From NCBI GenBank assembly GCA_910585355.1, contig CAJUDN010000092.1, forward strand, positions 1 to 7,323: a stretch of DNA of 7,323 bases, given 5' to 3'. A program made the position numbers and the translations under genes. Positions 1-6,295 of the stretch are shown here, piece by piece. Below the pieces are notes generated by a model. The model was not told where the DNA came from, ran no database searches, and worked only from the letters and a program-made list of their open reading frames with translations. How positions within the stretch are numbered: the stretch's first letter is position 1; every line of letters starts with the position of its first letter. The DNA is from an uncultured Lachnospiraceae bacterium. GTDB lineage: Bacteria; Bacillota_A; Clostridia; Lachnospirales; Lachnospiraceae.

Positions 1-1085
1 CTCATCTTTTCATACACATCCGCTCCCATCTTAAGAACCGGAAGGAACGCTACAGCGCCGCTCCCCTCTCCAAGATGCATGCCGCAGTCCAAAGGACCAT
101 GGAGTCCTATCATATCCATGATCATCCGTCCGGCAGGTTCCGACGACACATGGGAGGCCAGAATGAAATCCCGGACTCTGCCGCAGATACACACGGCCAA
201 AAGAGCGGCCACGGAAGAAATATACCCGTCAATAACCACCGGGATCCTGTGGACCGCCGCCCCCAGAAACAGACCCGTCATCCCCGCAATGTCAAAGCCG
301 CCAAGCTCCGAAAGAAGGGTAAGGGCCTCCTCCGGAAGGTCCTCCCCTCCCCACCGGCAGGATTCCCACTGCGGGTATGCCTTGAGAACCCGCTCCACAG
401 CCAGGCGAACCGCTCTCTTTTTCCTTAAAAGGCCTTCGTCCGAAAGCCCGGCTCCTCGCCCGGTGACCGCCTCCGCTTTTGATCTTGTGAGGATGGCCGT
501 GAGGGCGCTGCTGGGAGTGGTATTTCCAATCCCCATCTCTCCTGTGGCGATAATCTCATACCCCATGGCCTTCAAATCCCCCGCCAGACGGATTCCCGAA
601 AGGACGGCCGCCTCACAGTCATTTCTGTCCATGGCCGCCTCACGGACAAGATTCCTGCTGCCGCAGACAGTTTTTCTGTTTAAGAGAACAAAAGGCTTAA
701 GAGATTCCTCTTTCGGAGTCTCTCCTGCCATTCCTATATCCACCGGAAACACATCCGTTCCGGAAGCCTTGCACATGATGGTCACGGAGGTCTGGTTTTT
801 TGTAAAATTTTCCGCCACGATTCTGGTCACATCCCGGCTGGTCTGGGTCACGCCTTCCTCCACAACGCCGTGGTCGGCACACATGACCACCAGAGCCGAT
901 TTCTCCACGGAGACCGGAAAGTCCCGCCCCGTAATTCCCGCAATTTTTATAATGTCCTCTTCCAGAATTCCCAGACTTCCGATGGGTTTTGCCACCGAAT
1001 TCCACCTTTTTTTCGCCAGCTCCTTTGCTCTTTCATCGGCAGGACCAATGTTTAAAATATCGTGAAACAGCTCTTTCTGTATCAT
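1..1085 (-). CDS. cobT: Nicotinate-nucleotide:dimethylbenzimidazole phosphoribosyltransferase CobT (3' end cut by window edge)
   Basis: CobT moves the phosphoribosyl group of nicotinate mononucleotide onto the lower-ligand base (5,6-dimethylbenzimidazole or a related base), giving alpha-ribazole 5'-phosphate for nucleotide-loop assembly in the cytoplasm. 361 codons are visible from ATG at 1085 and the frame is still open at base 1. The family is about 350-360 residues, so only a short tail is missing. Visible family motifs are KPIGSLG (33-39), ADHGVVEEGV (70-79), GEMGIGNTT (182-190), TGRGAGL (208-214), GGFDIAGMTG (262-271), DGYISS (286-291), SHVSSEP (311-317) and GEGSGA (339-344). Glu340 in the last motif corresponds to the catalytic Glu317 of the Salmonella enzyme. 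The gene starts 50 nt after the cbiA stop, with a modest GAGG about 10 nt before the ATG, and no terminator was seen between them, so it is probably cotranscribed. A 328-codon ORF on the opposite strand is its shadow. Confidence 0.95.
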   Translation of the reverse strand, partial: MIQKELFHDILNIGPADERAKELAKKRWNSVAKPIGSLGILEEDIIKIAGITGRDFPVSVEKSALVVMCADHGVVEEGVTQTSRDVTRIVAENFTKNQTSVTIMCKASGTDVFPVDIGMAGETPKEESLKPFVLLNRKTVCGSRNLVREAAMDRNDCEAAVLSGIRLAGDLKAMGYEIIATGEMGIGNTTPSSALTAILTRSKAEAVTGRGAGLSDEGLLRKKRAVRLAVERVLKAYPQWESCRWGGEDLPEEALTLLSELGGFDIAGMTGLFLGAAVHRIPVVIDGYISSVAALLAVCICGRVRDFILASHVSSEPAGRMIMDMIGLHGPLDCGMHLGEGSGAVAFLPVLKMGADVYEKM

Positions 1086-1135
1086 CGTTTATTCGCCTCG
1101 TTTTTCTCCTGATTTGTTCTTTCATAACCATTCCG

Positions 1136-2557
1136 TTACCTTATGAGCTGCTGCGTCTCTTCCTTCCACCGGGCGGCACACCATAAAAAACGGGAAGGAT
1201 AATGGCCGTAAAAATAAAGATGCGAAAAGCCCGCATACAGGCTATCTGTCATATATCCGCAGTCCCATCCCCTGTTTCCTGACGGCTTTCTAAAATAACA
1301 TGCGGCCCCGTTTTCCTTACAGTCCCAGTGGTGAAATTCATGAACCGGAAATTTTTCGCCCGCCAAGCCTAAAAGTCCATCCTCTTTGATGGTCATAATC
1401 CCATAGCCGAACCGGGAAAGCTTCCCGGAATCTTCACTTCCCCCGGGAAGGACGCCGCACATGGGCCACCTTCTGTTTTCCTCGTCAACAAGCCACTCCT
1501 TTAAATAGAGGTATCCGCCGCATTCCGCAATACAGGGCATCCCCCGCCCGATGCATTCCCTCATACTCTCTCTCATCGTATCGTTTTCAGAAAGGGGCCC
1601 TCCGTAAAGCTCCGGATATCCGCCTCCCAGGTAGAGGCCGTCCGCTCCAGATGGGATCTGTCTGTCTTTCATGGGAGAAAAATAACAAAGCTCCGCCCCC
1701 ATGGCCTTTAAGGTATCCAGATTGTCCTCATAGTAAAAACAGAAGGCCTGGTCCATGGCGACGGCAATTACCGGCTTCTGTCCATTTTTCTTTCTCACGC
1801 AGGGAATGTTTTCTCCCTGCATGGAAAGCGGGCCCGCCGTTTTTGCTAGGGACAGCAGGGCAGAAAAGTCAATACCCGGGCGGATCCGGTCAGCCAGCGC
1901 TTTTATCTTCTCTTTAAATTCAGGAATCTCCTCCGGCATAATAAGCCCCAGATGGCGGCTCTCAAAGGTAACATCCTCTAAAACGGGAACATATCCGATG
2001 ACGGAAATTCCAAGCTCCCGCTCTGCCGCCTCCTTAAGTCCCGGATACAGCACGGGGGATAAACGGTTAAAGATCACGCCGCCAATCCGGCTGTCCGGGC
2101 GGTACGTGAGAAAACCGCGGATAGCCGCCAGAACAGAATAGCTGCGCCCCGACGCGTCCACAATGAGAACCACAGGGGTTTTTGTAAGTCTGGCTACCTC
2201 GTAAGCGCTGGCACGGTCTGTGATTCCTCCAAGACCGTCATAATACCCCATAACGCCCTCTATGACCCCCAGGCTCTTCCTGTTTCTTCCGTGCCGTCCC
2301 AAAAGATAACAGAGTTCATCTTCACTGGAAAAAAAACTGTCCAGATTGTAGGAAGGGATTCCCAGCACTCTCCGGTGAAACATTGGATCAATATAGTCCG
2401 GGCCGCATTTAAAGGCATGGACTGCATACTCCGCCGCAGGTCCCTGCGTATCGGAAAGCAGCGAAAGCAGCCCGCAGGTGATCATAGTCTTTCCCTGTCC
2501 GCTCTTTTCCGCTGCAATCATGAATCTTGGGAACTCACAGATTTTCTGTTCCGCCAT
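1136..2557 (-). CDS. cbiA: Cobyrinate a,c-diamide synthase CbiA
   Basis: A 473-residue glutamine- and ATP-dependent amidotransferase that converts the a and c side-chain carboxylates of (cobalt) cobyrinate to amides. The N-terminal dethiobiotin-synthetase-like ATPase domain has a P-loop, SGQGKT, at 19-24, followed by CGPDYIDP (51-58) and EGVMGYYDG (100-108). The C-terminal class I glutamine amidotransferase-like domain has GLYLGGGYPE (307-316), the nucleophile Cys346 in AECGGYLYL (344-352), and a probable catalytic His446 in GFSHLYF (443-449). Length and architecture are normal for the family, and no key residue is missing. The start is set by a strong AGGAGG (2564-2569) six bases before the ATG. 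The gene begins 23 nt inside the end of the cbiJ-E-T fusion, so translation is probably coupled. Its substrate is made downstream of the methylation steps encoded just ahead of it, after CbiC, which is not in this window. Confidence 0.97.
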   Translation of the reverse strand: MAEQKICEFPRFMIAAEKSGQGKTMITCGLLSLLSDTQGPAAEYAVHAFKCGPDYIDPMFHRRVLGIPSYNLDSFFSSEDELCYLLGRHGRNRKSLGVIEGVMGYYDGLGGITDRASAYEVARLTKTPVVLIVDASGRSYSVLAAIRGFLTYRPDSRIGGVIFNRLSPVLYPGLKEAAERELGISVIGYVPVLEDVTFESRHLGLIMPEEIPEFKEKIKALADRIRPGIDFSALLSLAKTAGPLSMQGENIPCVRKKNGQKPVIAVAMDQAFCFYYEDNLDTLKAMGAELCYFSPMKDRQIPSGADGLYLGGGYPELYGGPLSENDTMRESMRECIGRGMPCIAECGGYLYLKEWLVDEENRRWPMCGVLPGGSEDSGKLSRFGYGIMTIKEDGLLGLAGEKFPVHEFHHWDCKENGAACYFRKPSGNRGWDCGYMTDSLYAGFSHLYFYGHYPSRFLWCAARWKEETQQLIR

Positions 2558-4631
2558 GGCCTTCCTCCTTAAGGGGAGCTTTCTTTGCTCCCGTAAACGA
2601 CACGATCCATACTGGATTCTGCCCCGTCATCAAGTGGCTGCCACCCGCCTTTTTCGCTCGGGCCGCAGAAAGCTGCACGATCTCTTCCTCCTCCGCCAGT
2701 CCGGTTTTTAAAACTTCCGTCAGCGCCGCCATGGATTCCAGGGTAATCACATTGGCCACAAACCGGGCCGACGGATTCTTTGAAAGGGCGACTTTTATGA
2801 TATCTTCCATGCTGCCGCCGCTGCCGCCGATAAAAACATGGGTGGGAGCCGGAAGACCCGCCATGACCTCCGGCGCCTCTCCCTCCACAATCTCTAAATT
2901 AGAAAGGCCGAATTTCTCTCTGTTTTTCCTTATGAGTTCCACAGCATCACGGTTTCTTTCAATGGCAAAGACCTTTATGGTCCCGGAAAGCCTGGCGCAT
3001 TCCACGGATACGGACCCTGTCCCGGCCCCCACGTCGTACACCACAGCCCCGGCCGTAAGCTTAAGCTTTGACAAAGAAACGGCGCGGACCTCCATCTTGG
3101 TCATGGGAACCTTATCTCTTAAAAAGGCCTCATCGTCAAGCCCATAGGACAGCGCCCGCCCCCCGTGTGGTTCCGCCTCCGGATTTTTTATGAGGAATAC
3201 CGCAAGGGATTCTGTCCTACCATCCTTAAATGTTTCGGGACTCCCCGTCCGGATACGTTCTCCCGGCAGGGAAAGGTTTTCTCCCACCGTAAGCGTCACA
3301 CCGGAAAGTCCCGCGTCCAGAAGTCTCCCGCAGACATCTTTTAAGGTATCCGGACCGCCTGCAAGCAGGAATACCTTCGGAAATCTCCTTACCTCCGGAA
3401 TAAAATCCGCTTCCCGGCCATGAAGACTCAAGAATCTTACGTCTTCCCATGACTCCCCTGTCCTTGCGAAAAAAAAGTTTGCCGAAGAGATTCCCGGAAG
3501 AACGGATACCTCCGTATCCGGTTCTTTTTCAAAGGCCTGTATCAGTTTTCTGGCGCCGCTGTAAAAGCCCACGTCTCCGGAAAGGGCAACGCAGACCCTC
3601 TTACACTCCTCATGGGCTCTCAGATATTCCAAAATCCGCTCCGGCTGATACTCCAAAAGCTCCGGTTTTCCAAATTCCCGGAGACCTTCCACAATCCGTT
3701 TTGCCCCCGCAATCAGGTCGCAGTCCACAAGGCGCTGCGCGGCCTCTCTTGTGAGAAGGCCGCTTCCTCCGGGGCCTGCCCCCAAAAGATACACATTTCG
3801 CGGCTTTCCTGGCTTTTCTGGCTTTTTAATCTCCCCTGACTCCAGAAATTCCTCCCGGCAGGAAATAATCCCCGGCTCCCTTTCCAGCATGTCCATAGCT
3901 TCCTGTAAGGAAATCCCGTCTTCTTCCGGCCGCCCAATCACAATAAGGCCTGCCCCGGCTCTTCGGGCGGCCTCCGCTTTTTCCTCAAAGCCCCCGGCCC
4001 TTCCGGATTCCTTTGTCACCATCCACTTTGCATCAATACTCTTAAGAAGAGCCAGATTCATTTCGATAGAAAAAGGACCCTGCATGGCAAACAAATGACT
4101 TCCGTAAAATCCCAGGCCCTCCGCCTGAGATACAGCTTCCGGCAGGGACAAAACCCTGGCATATACCCGTTTCCGCCACCCTGGAAGCTCCCTGTATTTA
4201 TAAAGCTCTTTGCTTCCTGTAGTCACAAGAACAGCGCCTTCCCGCTCCTTCAGGGCCAAGACCGCCTCCTCCACAGAACTGACCAGAAGGTTTTCATCGG
4301 AATTCCTCACGCCCGGTTCTCTTAAAACCCTGAGATACCGGATTCCCGCATCCTCACAGGCCCTCTTCACATTCTCCGACACCAGCCTCGCATAAGGATG
4401 CGTGGCGTCAAGCACCAGGTCATAAGACTGTTCCTTTAACTTTCCCGCAATCTGCGCTTCGTCCATCCGTCCGCAGAAGATTTTTATGTTTCCCGCCGGG
4501 GAAAGCTCTTCTTTTCCATACTCCGTCGCCACGAAAATATCCAGAGACGCCTGTGTGCCCGCCAGCTTTTCTGCCAGAATACGGCCCTCGGTGGTTCCCG
4601 CAAACAGGCCGATTTTCTTTTTTTCCATCAT
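2535..4631 (-). CDS. CbiJ-CbiE-CbiT triple fusion: precorrin-6A reductase, C5-methyltransferase and C15-methyltransferase/decarboxylase
   Basis: One 698-residue frame carries three cobalamin enzymes. CbiJ/CobK (about 1-262) reduces cobalt-precorrin-6A to 6B; it shows AGTTEGR (11-17), DATHPYA (75-81), TTGSKEL (137-143), MQGPFS (183-188) and KESGRAGG (207-214). A Lys/Pro linker spans about 263-278. CbiE (about 279-482) methylates C5; it shows GAGPGG (284-289), SGDVGFYSGA (351-360), PGISSANFFFARTG (379-392) and VGENLSLPGE (449-458). CbiT (about 497-698) methylates C15 and decarboxylates the C12 acetate; it shows KVPMTKMEVRA (507-517), the SAM-binding DVGAGTGSVS (533-542), FIGGSGG (600-606) and ANVITLES (626-633). 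CbiE-CbiT fusions (CobL type) are well known, and the added CbiJ makes three enzymes acting in succession. The chosen start, ATG 4631, overlaps the cbiH stop by 4 nt, with AGAGGA about 10 nt upstream. A second ATG follows immediately at 4628. The in-frame ATG at 4661 would reach 34 nt into cbiH with no family-like residues. Confidence 0.95.
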   Translation of the reverse strand: MMEKKKIGLFAGTTEGRILAEKLAGTQASLDIFVATEYGKEELSPAGNIKIFCGRMDEAQIAGKLKEQSYDLVLDATHPYARLVSENVKRACEDAGIRYLRVLREPGVRNSDENLLVSSVEEAVLALKEREGAVLVTTGSKELYKYRELPGWRKRVYARVLSLPEAVSQAEGLGFYGSHLFAMQGPFSIEMNLALLKSIDAKWMVTKESGRAGGFEEKAEAARRAGAGLIVIGRPEEDGISLQEAMDMLEREPGIISCREEFLESGEIKKPEKPGKPRNVYLLGAGPGGSGLLTREAAQRLVDCDLIAGAKRIVEGLREFGKPELLEYQPERILEYLRAHEECKRVCVALSGDVGFYSGARKLIQAFEKEPDTEVSVLPGISSANFFFARTGESWEDVRFLSLHGREADFIPEVRRFPKVFLLAGGPDTLKDVCGRLLDAGLSGVTLTVGENLSLPGERIRTGSPETFKDGRTESLAVFLIKNPEAEPHGGRALSYGLDDEAFLRDKVPMTKMEVRAVSLSKLKLTAGAVVYDVGAGTGSVSVECARLSGTIKVFAIERNRDAVELIRKNREKFGLSNLEIVEGEAPEVMAGLPAPTHVFIGGSGGSMEDIIKVALSKNPSARFVANVITLESMAALTEVLKTGLAEEEEIVQLSAARAKKAGGSHLMTGQNPVWIVSFTGAKKAPLKEEGHGGTENL
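2564..2569 (-). promoter_or_regulatory. Ribosome binding site of cbiA
   Basis: AGGAGG on the minus strand, six bases before the cbiA ATG. It lies just upstream of the cbiA start and within the last codons of the preceding fusion gene, and it fixes the cbiA start. Confidence 0.85.
3800..3829 (-). repeat. Short 9-nt direct repeat encoding the CbiJ-CbiE linker
   Basis: Read on the minus strand, three successive 9-nt units (AAGCCAGAA, AAGCCAGGA, AAGCCGCGA) encode the KPEKPGKPR stretch between the CbiJ and CbiE domains, at about residues 270-278. The repeat lies exactly at the domain boundary. It looks like a small slippage expansion that built or lengthened a flexible charged linker; that reading is inference. 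Confidence 0.6.
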
Positions 4632-5362
4632 AACCGATATCCTCTTGGAGTCACCATCCACCTGCCGCAGCCAGTGTCCATGGTCTGGCTGTTTCCCACA
4701 AAAACCGTCGTGAACATATCCGCCTCATAGTCCGCCAGCTCTTTTAACGTGAGGATTTTCTTTTCCTCACCTTCTCTCCCAATATTTTTTACCACGCCGC
4801 ACACCGTGTCAGGCTCTTTATACTCCATCATAATTTCACAGGCCCGCTTCAGATATCCGGCCCTTTTTTTGCTGGAGGGATTATAAATGCACAAAGAAAA
4901 ATCAGCCTGAGACGCCGCGCGGAGCCGCCCCTCGATTTTCTCCCAGGGCGTCAGGAGGTCGCTTAAGCTTACTACTGCAAAATCGTGCATGAGAGGCGCG
5001 CCTAAAACCGCCGCTCCCGAAGAAGCCGCCGTAATGCCGGGCACAATTTTCAGAAGAACTTCCGGGTACTCCTGCCCGATTTCCAACATAAGCCCGGCCA
5101 TGCCGTAAATCCCCGCATCTCCGCTGCAGACCACCGCCACCGTCTTTTCCTTCACGGCCTCCTCAAAGGCCAGAACGCAGCGCTCCTTTTCCTGCCGCAT
5201 GGGCGTAGTTAAAAATTCCTTTCCCGGGAAATATTCTTTTGCCAGATTCACATACACAGTATATCCGACAATCACGTCGCAGGCCTTTAAAATCCGCTCT
5301 GCCTTTATGGTCATGGAATCATATTCTCCGGGGCCAATTCCAACCACATATATTTTTTTCAT
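4628..5362 (-). CDS. cbiH: (Cobalt-)precorrin-3B C17-methyltransferase CbiH
   Basis: A 244-residue SAM-dependent tetrapyrrole methyltransferase that methylates C17 during ring contraction of (cobalt-)precorrin-3. Visible motifs are GIGPGE (8-13), VCSGDAGIYGMAG (78-90), VPGITAA (107-113), SLSDLLTPW (132-140), the CbiH-typical YNPSSKKR (160-167), FVGNS (221-225) and PRGY (239-242). Length is that of the short CbiH/CobJ form; no extra iron-sulfur or CbiG domain is attached. The start at 5362 has AGGGGA (5370-5375) seven bases upstream, and it is the third, intact copy of a 73-bp tandem repeat whose other two copies lie just upstream. The stop overlaps the start of the cbiJ-E-T fusion by 4 nt (ATGA). 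In the classical Salmonella order cbiG sits between cbiF and cbiH, but here it is absent from that position. Confidence 0.96.
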   Translation of the reverse strand: MKKIYVVGIGPGEYDSMTIKAERILKACDVIVGYTVYVNLAKEYFPGKEFLTTPMRQEKERCVLAFEEAVKEKTVAVVCSGDAGIYGMAGLMLEIGQEYPEVLLKIVPGITAASSGAAVLGAPLMHDFAVVSLSDLLTPWEKIEGRLRAASQADFSLCIYNPSSKKRAGYLKRACEIMMEYKEPDTVCGVVKNIGREGEEKKILTLKELADYEADMFTTVFVGNSQTMDTGCGRWMVTPRGYRL

Positions 5363-5508
5363 GCGTCCGTCCCCTTTCTGTGGTCATGATCCCACATTCT
5401 CCGGAGCCAATCCCAACCGCATTGGCTCCTTTCATGCGTCCGTTTCTTTTCTGTGATCATGGTCTCATATTCTCCGGGGCCAATCCCAACCACATTGGCT
5501 CTTTTCAT
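5290..5508 (-). repeat. Three tandem 73-bp units across the cbiF/cbiH junction
   Basis: Read on the minus strand, ATG-led units start at 5508, 5435 and 5362, exactly 73 bp apart. Units 1 (5508-5436) and 2 (5435-5363) match at 63 of 73 positions, and all ten differences are transitions. Unit 3 is the real cbiH 5' end; its first 60 bases match unit 1 at 48 positions, after which similarity fades. The last 19 bases of units 1 and 2, which precede the next ATG, also match the last 19 bases of cbiF before 5508 at 14 positions. The ancestral unit therefore appears to be the junction itself: the end of cbiF with its ribosome site plus about 54 bases of cbiH. The copies are diverged, so the duplication is not very recent. 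Confidence 0.93.
5359..5508 (-). CDS. 49-residue ORF formed by the tandem junction repeat (possible coupling leader or relic)
   Basis: A frame of 49 codons plus stop fills the gap between cbiF and cbiH. Its first 19 residues copy the cbiH N-terminus, including VVGIGPGEY (6-14), and then run through the second repeat copy in a shifted frame. The end, HRKGTDA, resembles the cbiF C-terminus, YRRGTNP. The start ATG overlaps the cbiF stop by 4 nt (ATGA) with GGGGGA (5516-5521) seven bases upstream, and the stop TGA overlaps the cbiH ATG by 4 nt. Start and ribosome site are therefore as good as those of its neighbours, so it is probably translated. No enzyme function is credible: only the first SAM-site loop of a methyltransferase is present. 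It may serve only to pass ribosomes from cbiF to cbiH, or it may be a neutral relic. Confidence 0.55.
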   Translation of the reverse strand: MKRANVVGIGPGEYETMITEKKRTHERSQCGWDWLRRMWDHDHRKGTDA

Positions 5509-6275
5509 GGATTCGTCCCCCGTCTGTATTCCGTGGAAAACTCAGGCGCATAGAGTCTGGAATCGGCATATCCGTTTTTCTCTCTGGTTCCCAGGACATC
5601 TCCGATAAAAATCATGGCCGTCTTTTTTATGCCTTCCCTCTCTGCCGTCTCCGCCAGAGTGGAAACGGTGCAGCGCACCTTTTTTTCCTCCGGCCAGGTG
5701 GCCTTATAGACAATGGCCGCCGGCGTGTCCTTGGGATATCCGGCAGACAGCAACTCCTCTTCCATCTCTGTAAGTAGTCCGGCGCTCAAAAACACAGCCA
5801 TGGTGGCGTGGTGGGCAGCCAGGGAACGAAAGTTTTCCTTTTCCGGCACTGTCGTTTTTCCTGCCATTCTGGTTATAATTACCGTCTGGGAAACCTCCGG
5901 CAGCGTAAGCTCCGCATGGAGGCTGGCGGCTGCGCCGCAAAAAGAGCTGACTCCGGGACACACCTCATAAGAAATCCCCTTCTTATCCAGAAAGTCCATC
6001 TGCTCCCTGACCGCGCCGAAAATCGACGGATCCCCCGTATGAAGGCGGACGGTCATTTTCCCTTCGGTCTCCGCCTGCTCCATAACCGCAGTCACTTCCG
6101 GAAGCGTCATTCCGGCGCTGTTATAAATCCTGCACCCTTTTTTTATCTCTGAAAGAAGCTCGGGATTTACCAGGGAACCCGCATAAATCACCACATCCGC
6201 CTCTTTTAACAGCCGTTCCCCCCGCACAGTGATTAAATCCTTCGCACCGCTTCCCGCGCCTACAAAATGTACCAT
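5505..6275 (-). CDS. cbiF: (Cobalt-)precorrin-4 C11-methyltransferase CbiF
   Basis: A 256-residue SAM-dependent methyltransferase that adds the C11 methyl group to (cobalt-)precorrin-4. The N-terminal half shows HFVGAGSGAKDLIT (3-16), YAGSLV (31-36) and LHTGDPSIFGA (78-88). PGVSSF (107-112), ITRMAGKT (134-141) and the C-terminal segment PAAIVYKATWPEEK (185-198) are also typical of CbiF/CobM. The length is normal. The start at 6275 has GGAGGG (6282-6287) six bases upstream and lies 20 nt after the stop of the MBL-fold gene. The stop TGA (5507-5505) overlaps the ATG of the small repeat-derived ORF. The last residues and ribosome-site bases of the gene are part of the duplicated junction unit. 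It acts on the product of CbiH, and CbiG then opens the lactone. CbiG is not in this window. Confidence 0.97.
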   Translation of the reverse strand: MVHFVGAGSGAKDLITVRGERLLKEADVVIYAGSLVNPELLSEIKKGCRIYNSAGMTLPEVTAVMEQAETEGKMTVRLHTGDPSIFGAVREQMDFLDKKGISYEVCPGVSSFCGAAASLHAELTLPEVSQTVIITRMAGKTTVPEKENFRSLAAHHATMAVFLSAGLLTEMEEELLSAGYPKDTPAAIVYKATWPEEKKVRCTVSTLAETAEREGIKKTAMIFIGDVLGTREKNGYADSRLYAPEFSTEYRRGTNP

Positions 6276-6295
6276 TCCACGCCCTCCGTTTTTCC

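Noticed and set aside
697..1005. 102-codon minus-strand frame within cobT
   Set aside because: It is a different frame from the recognisable CobT frame. Its Gly/Arg-rich translation is a shadow.
79..1065. 328-codon open frame on the plus strand
   Set aside because: It lies entirely opposite cobT, whose minus-strand frame shows the full set of family motifs. The plus frame has low-complexity Ser/Pro/Arg content typical of an antisense shadow.
1033..1125. 30-codon frame between cbiA and cobT starting at ATG 1125
   Set aside because: It has no recognisable motif, overlaps the cobT start out of frame and is short enough to arise by chance.
1086..1135. Possible terminator or riboswitch in the cbiA-cobT gap
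   Set aside because: The 50-nt gap shows no convincing hairpin with a U-run and is too short for a cobalamin riboswitch. No B12-box-like element was seen elsewhere.
2811..2829. GC-rich CTGCCGCCG direct repeat
   Set aside because: It encodes the conserved GGSGGS motif of CbiT, so it is explained by protein sequence.
4632..4661. Longer start for the CbiJ-E-T fusion at ATG 4661
   Set aside because: It would add ten residues unlike the family and overlap cbiH by 34 nt. ATG 4631 gives the standard 4-nt overlap and begins right before the reductase fold.
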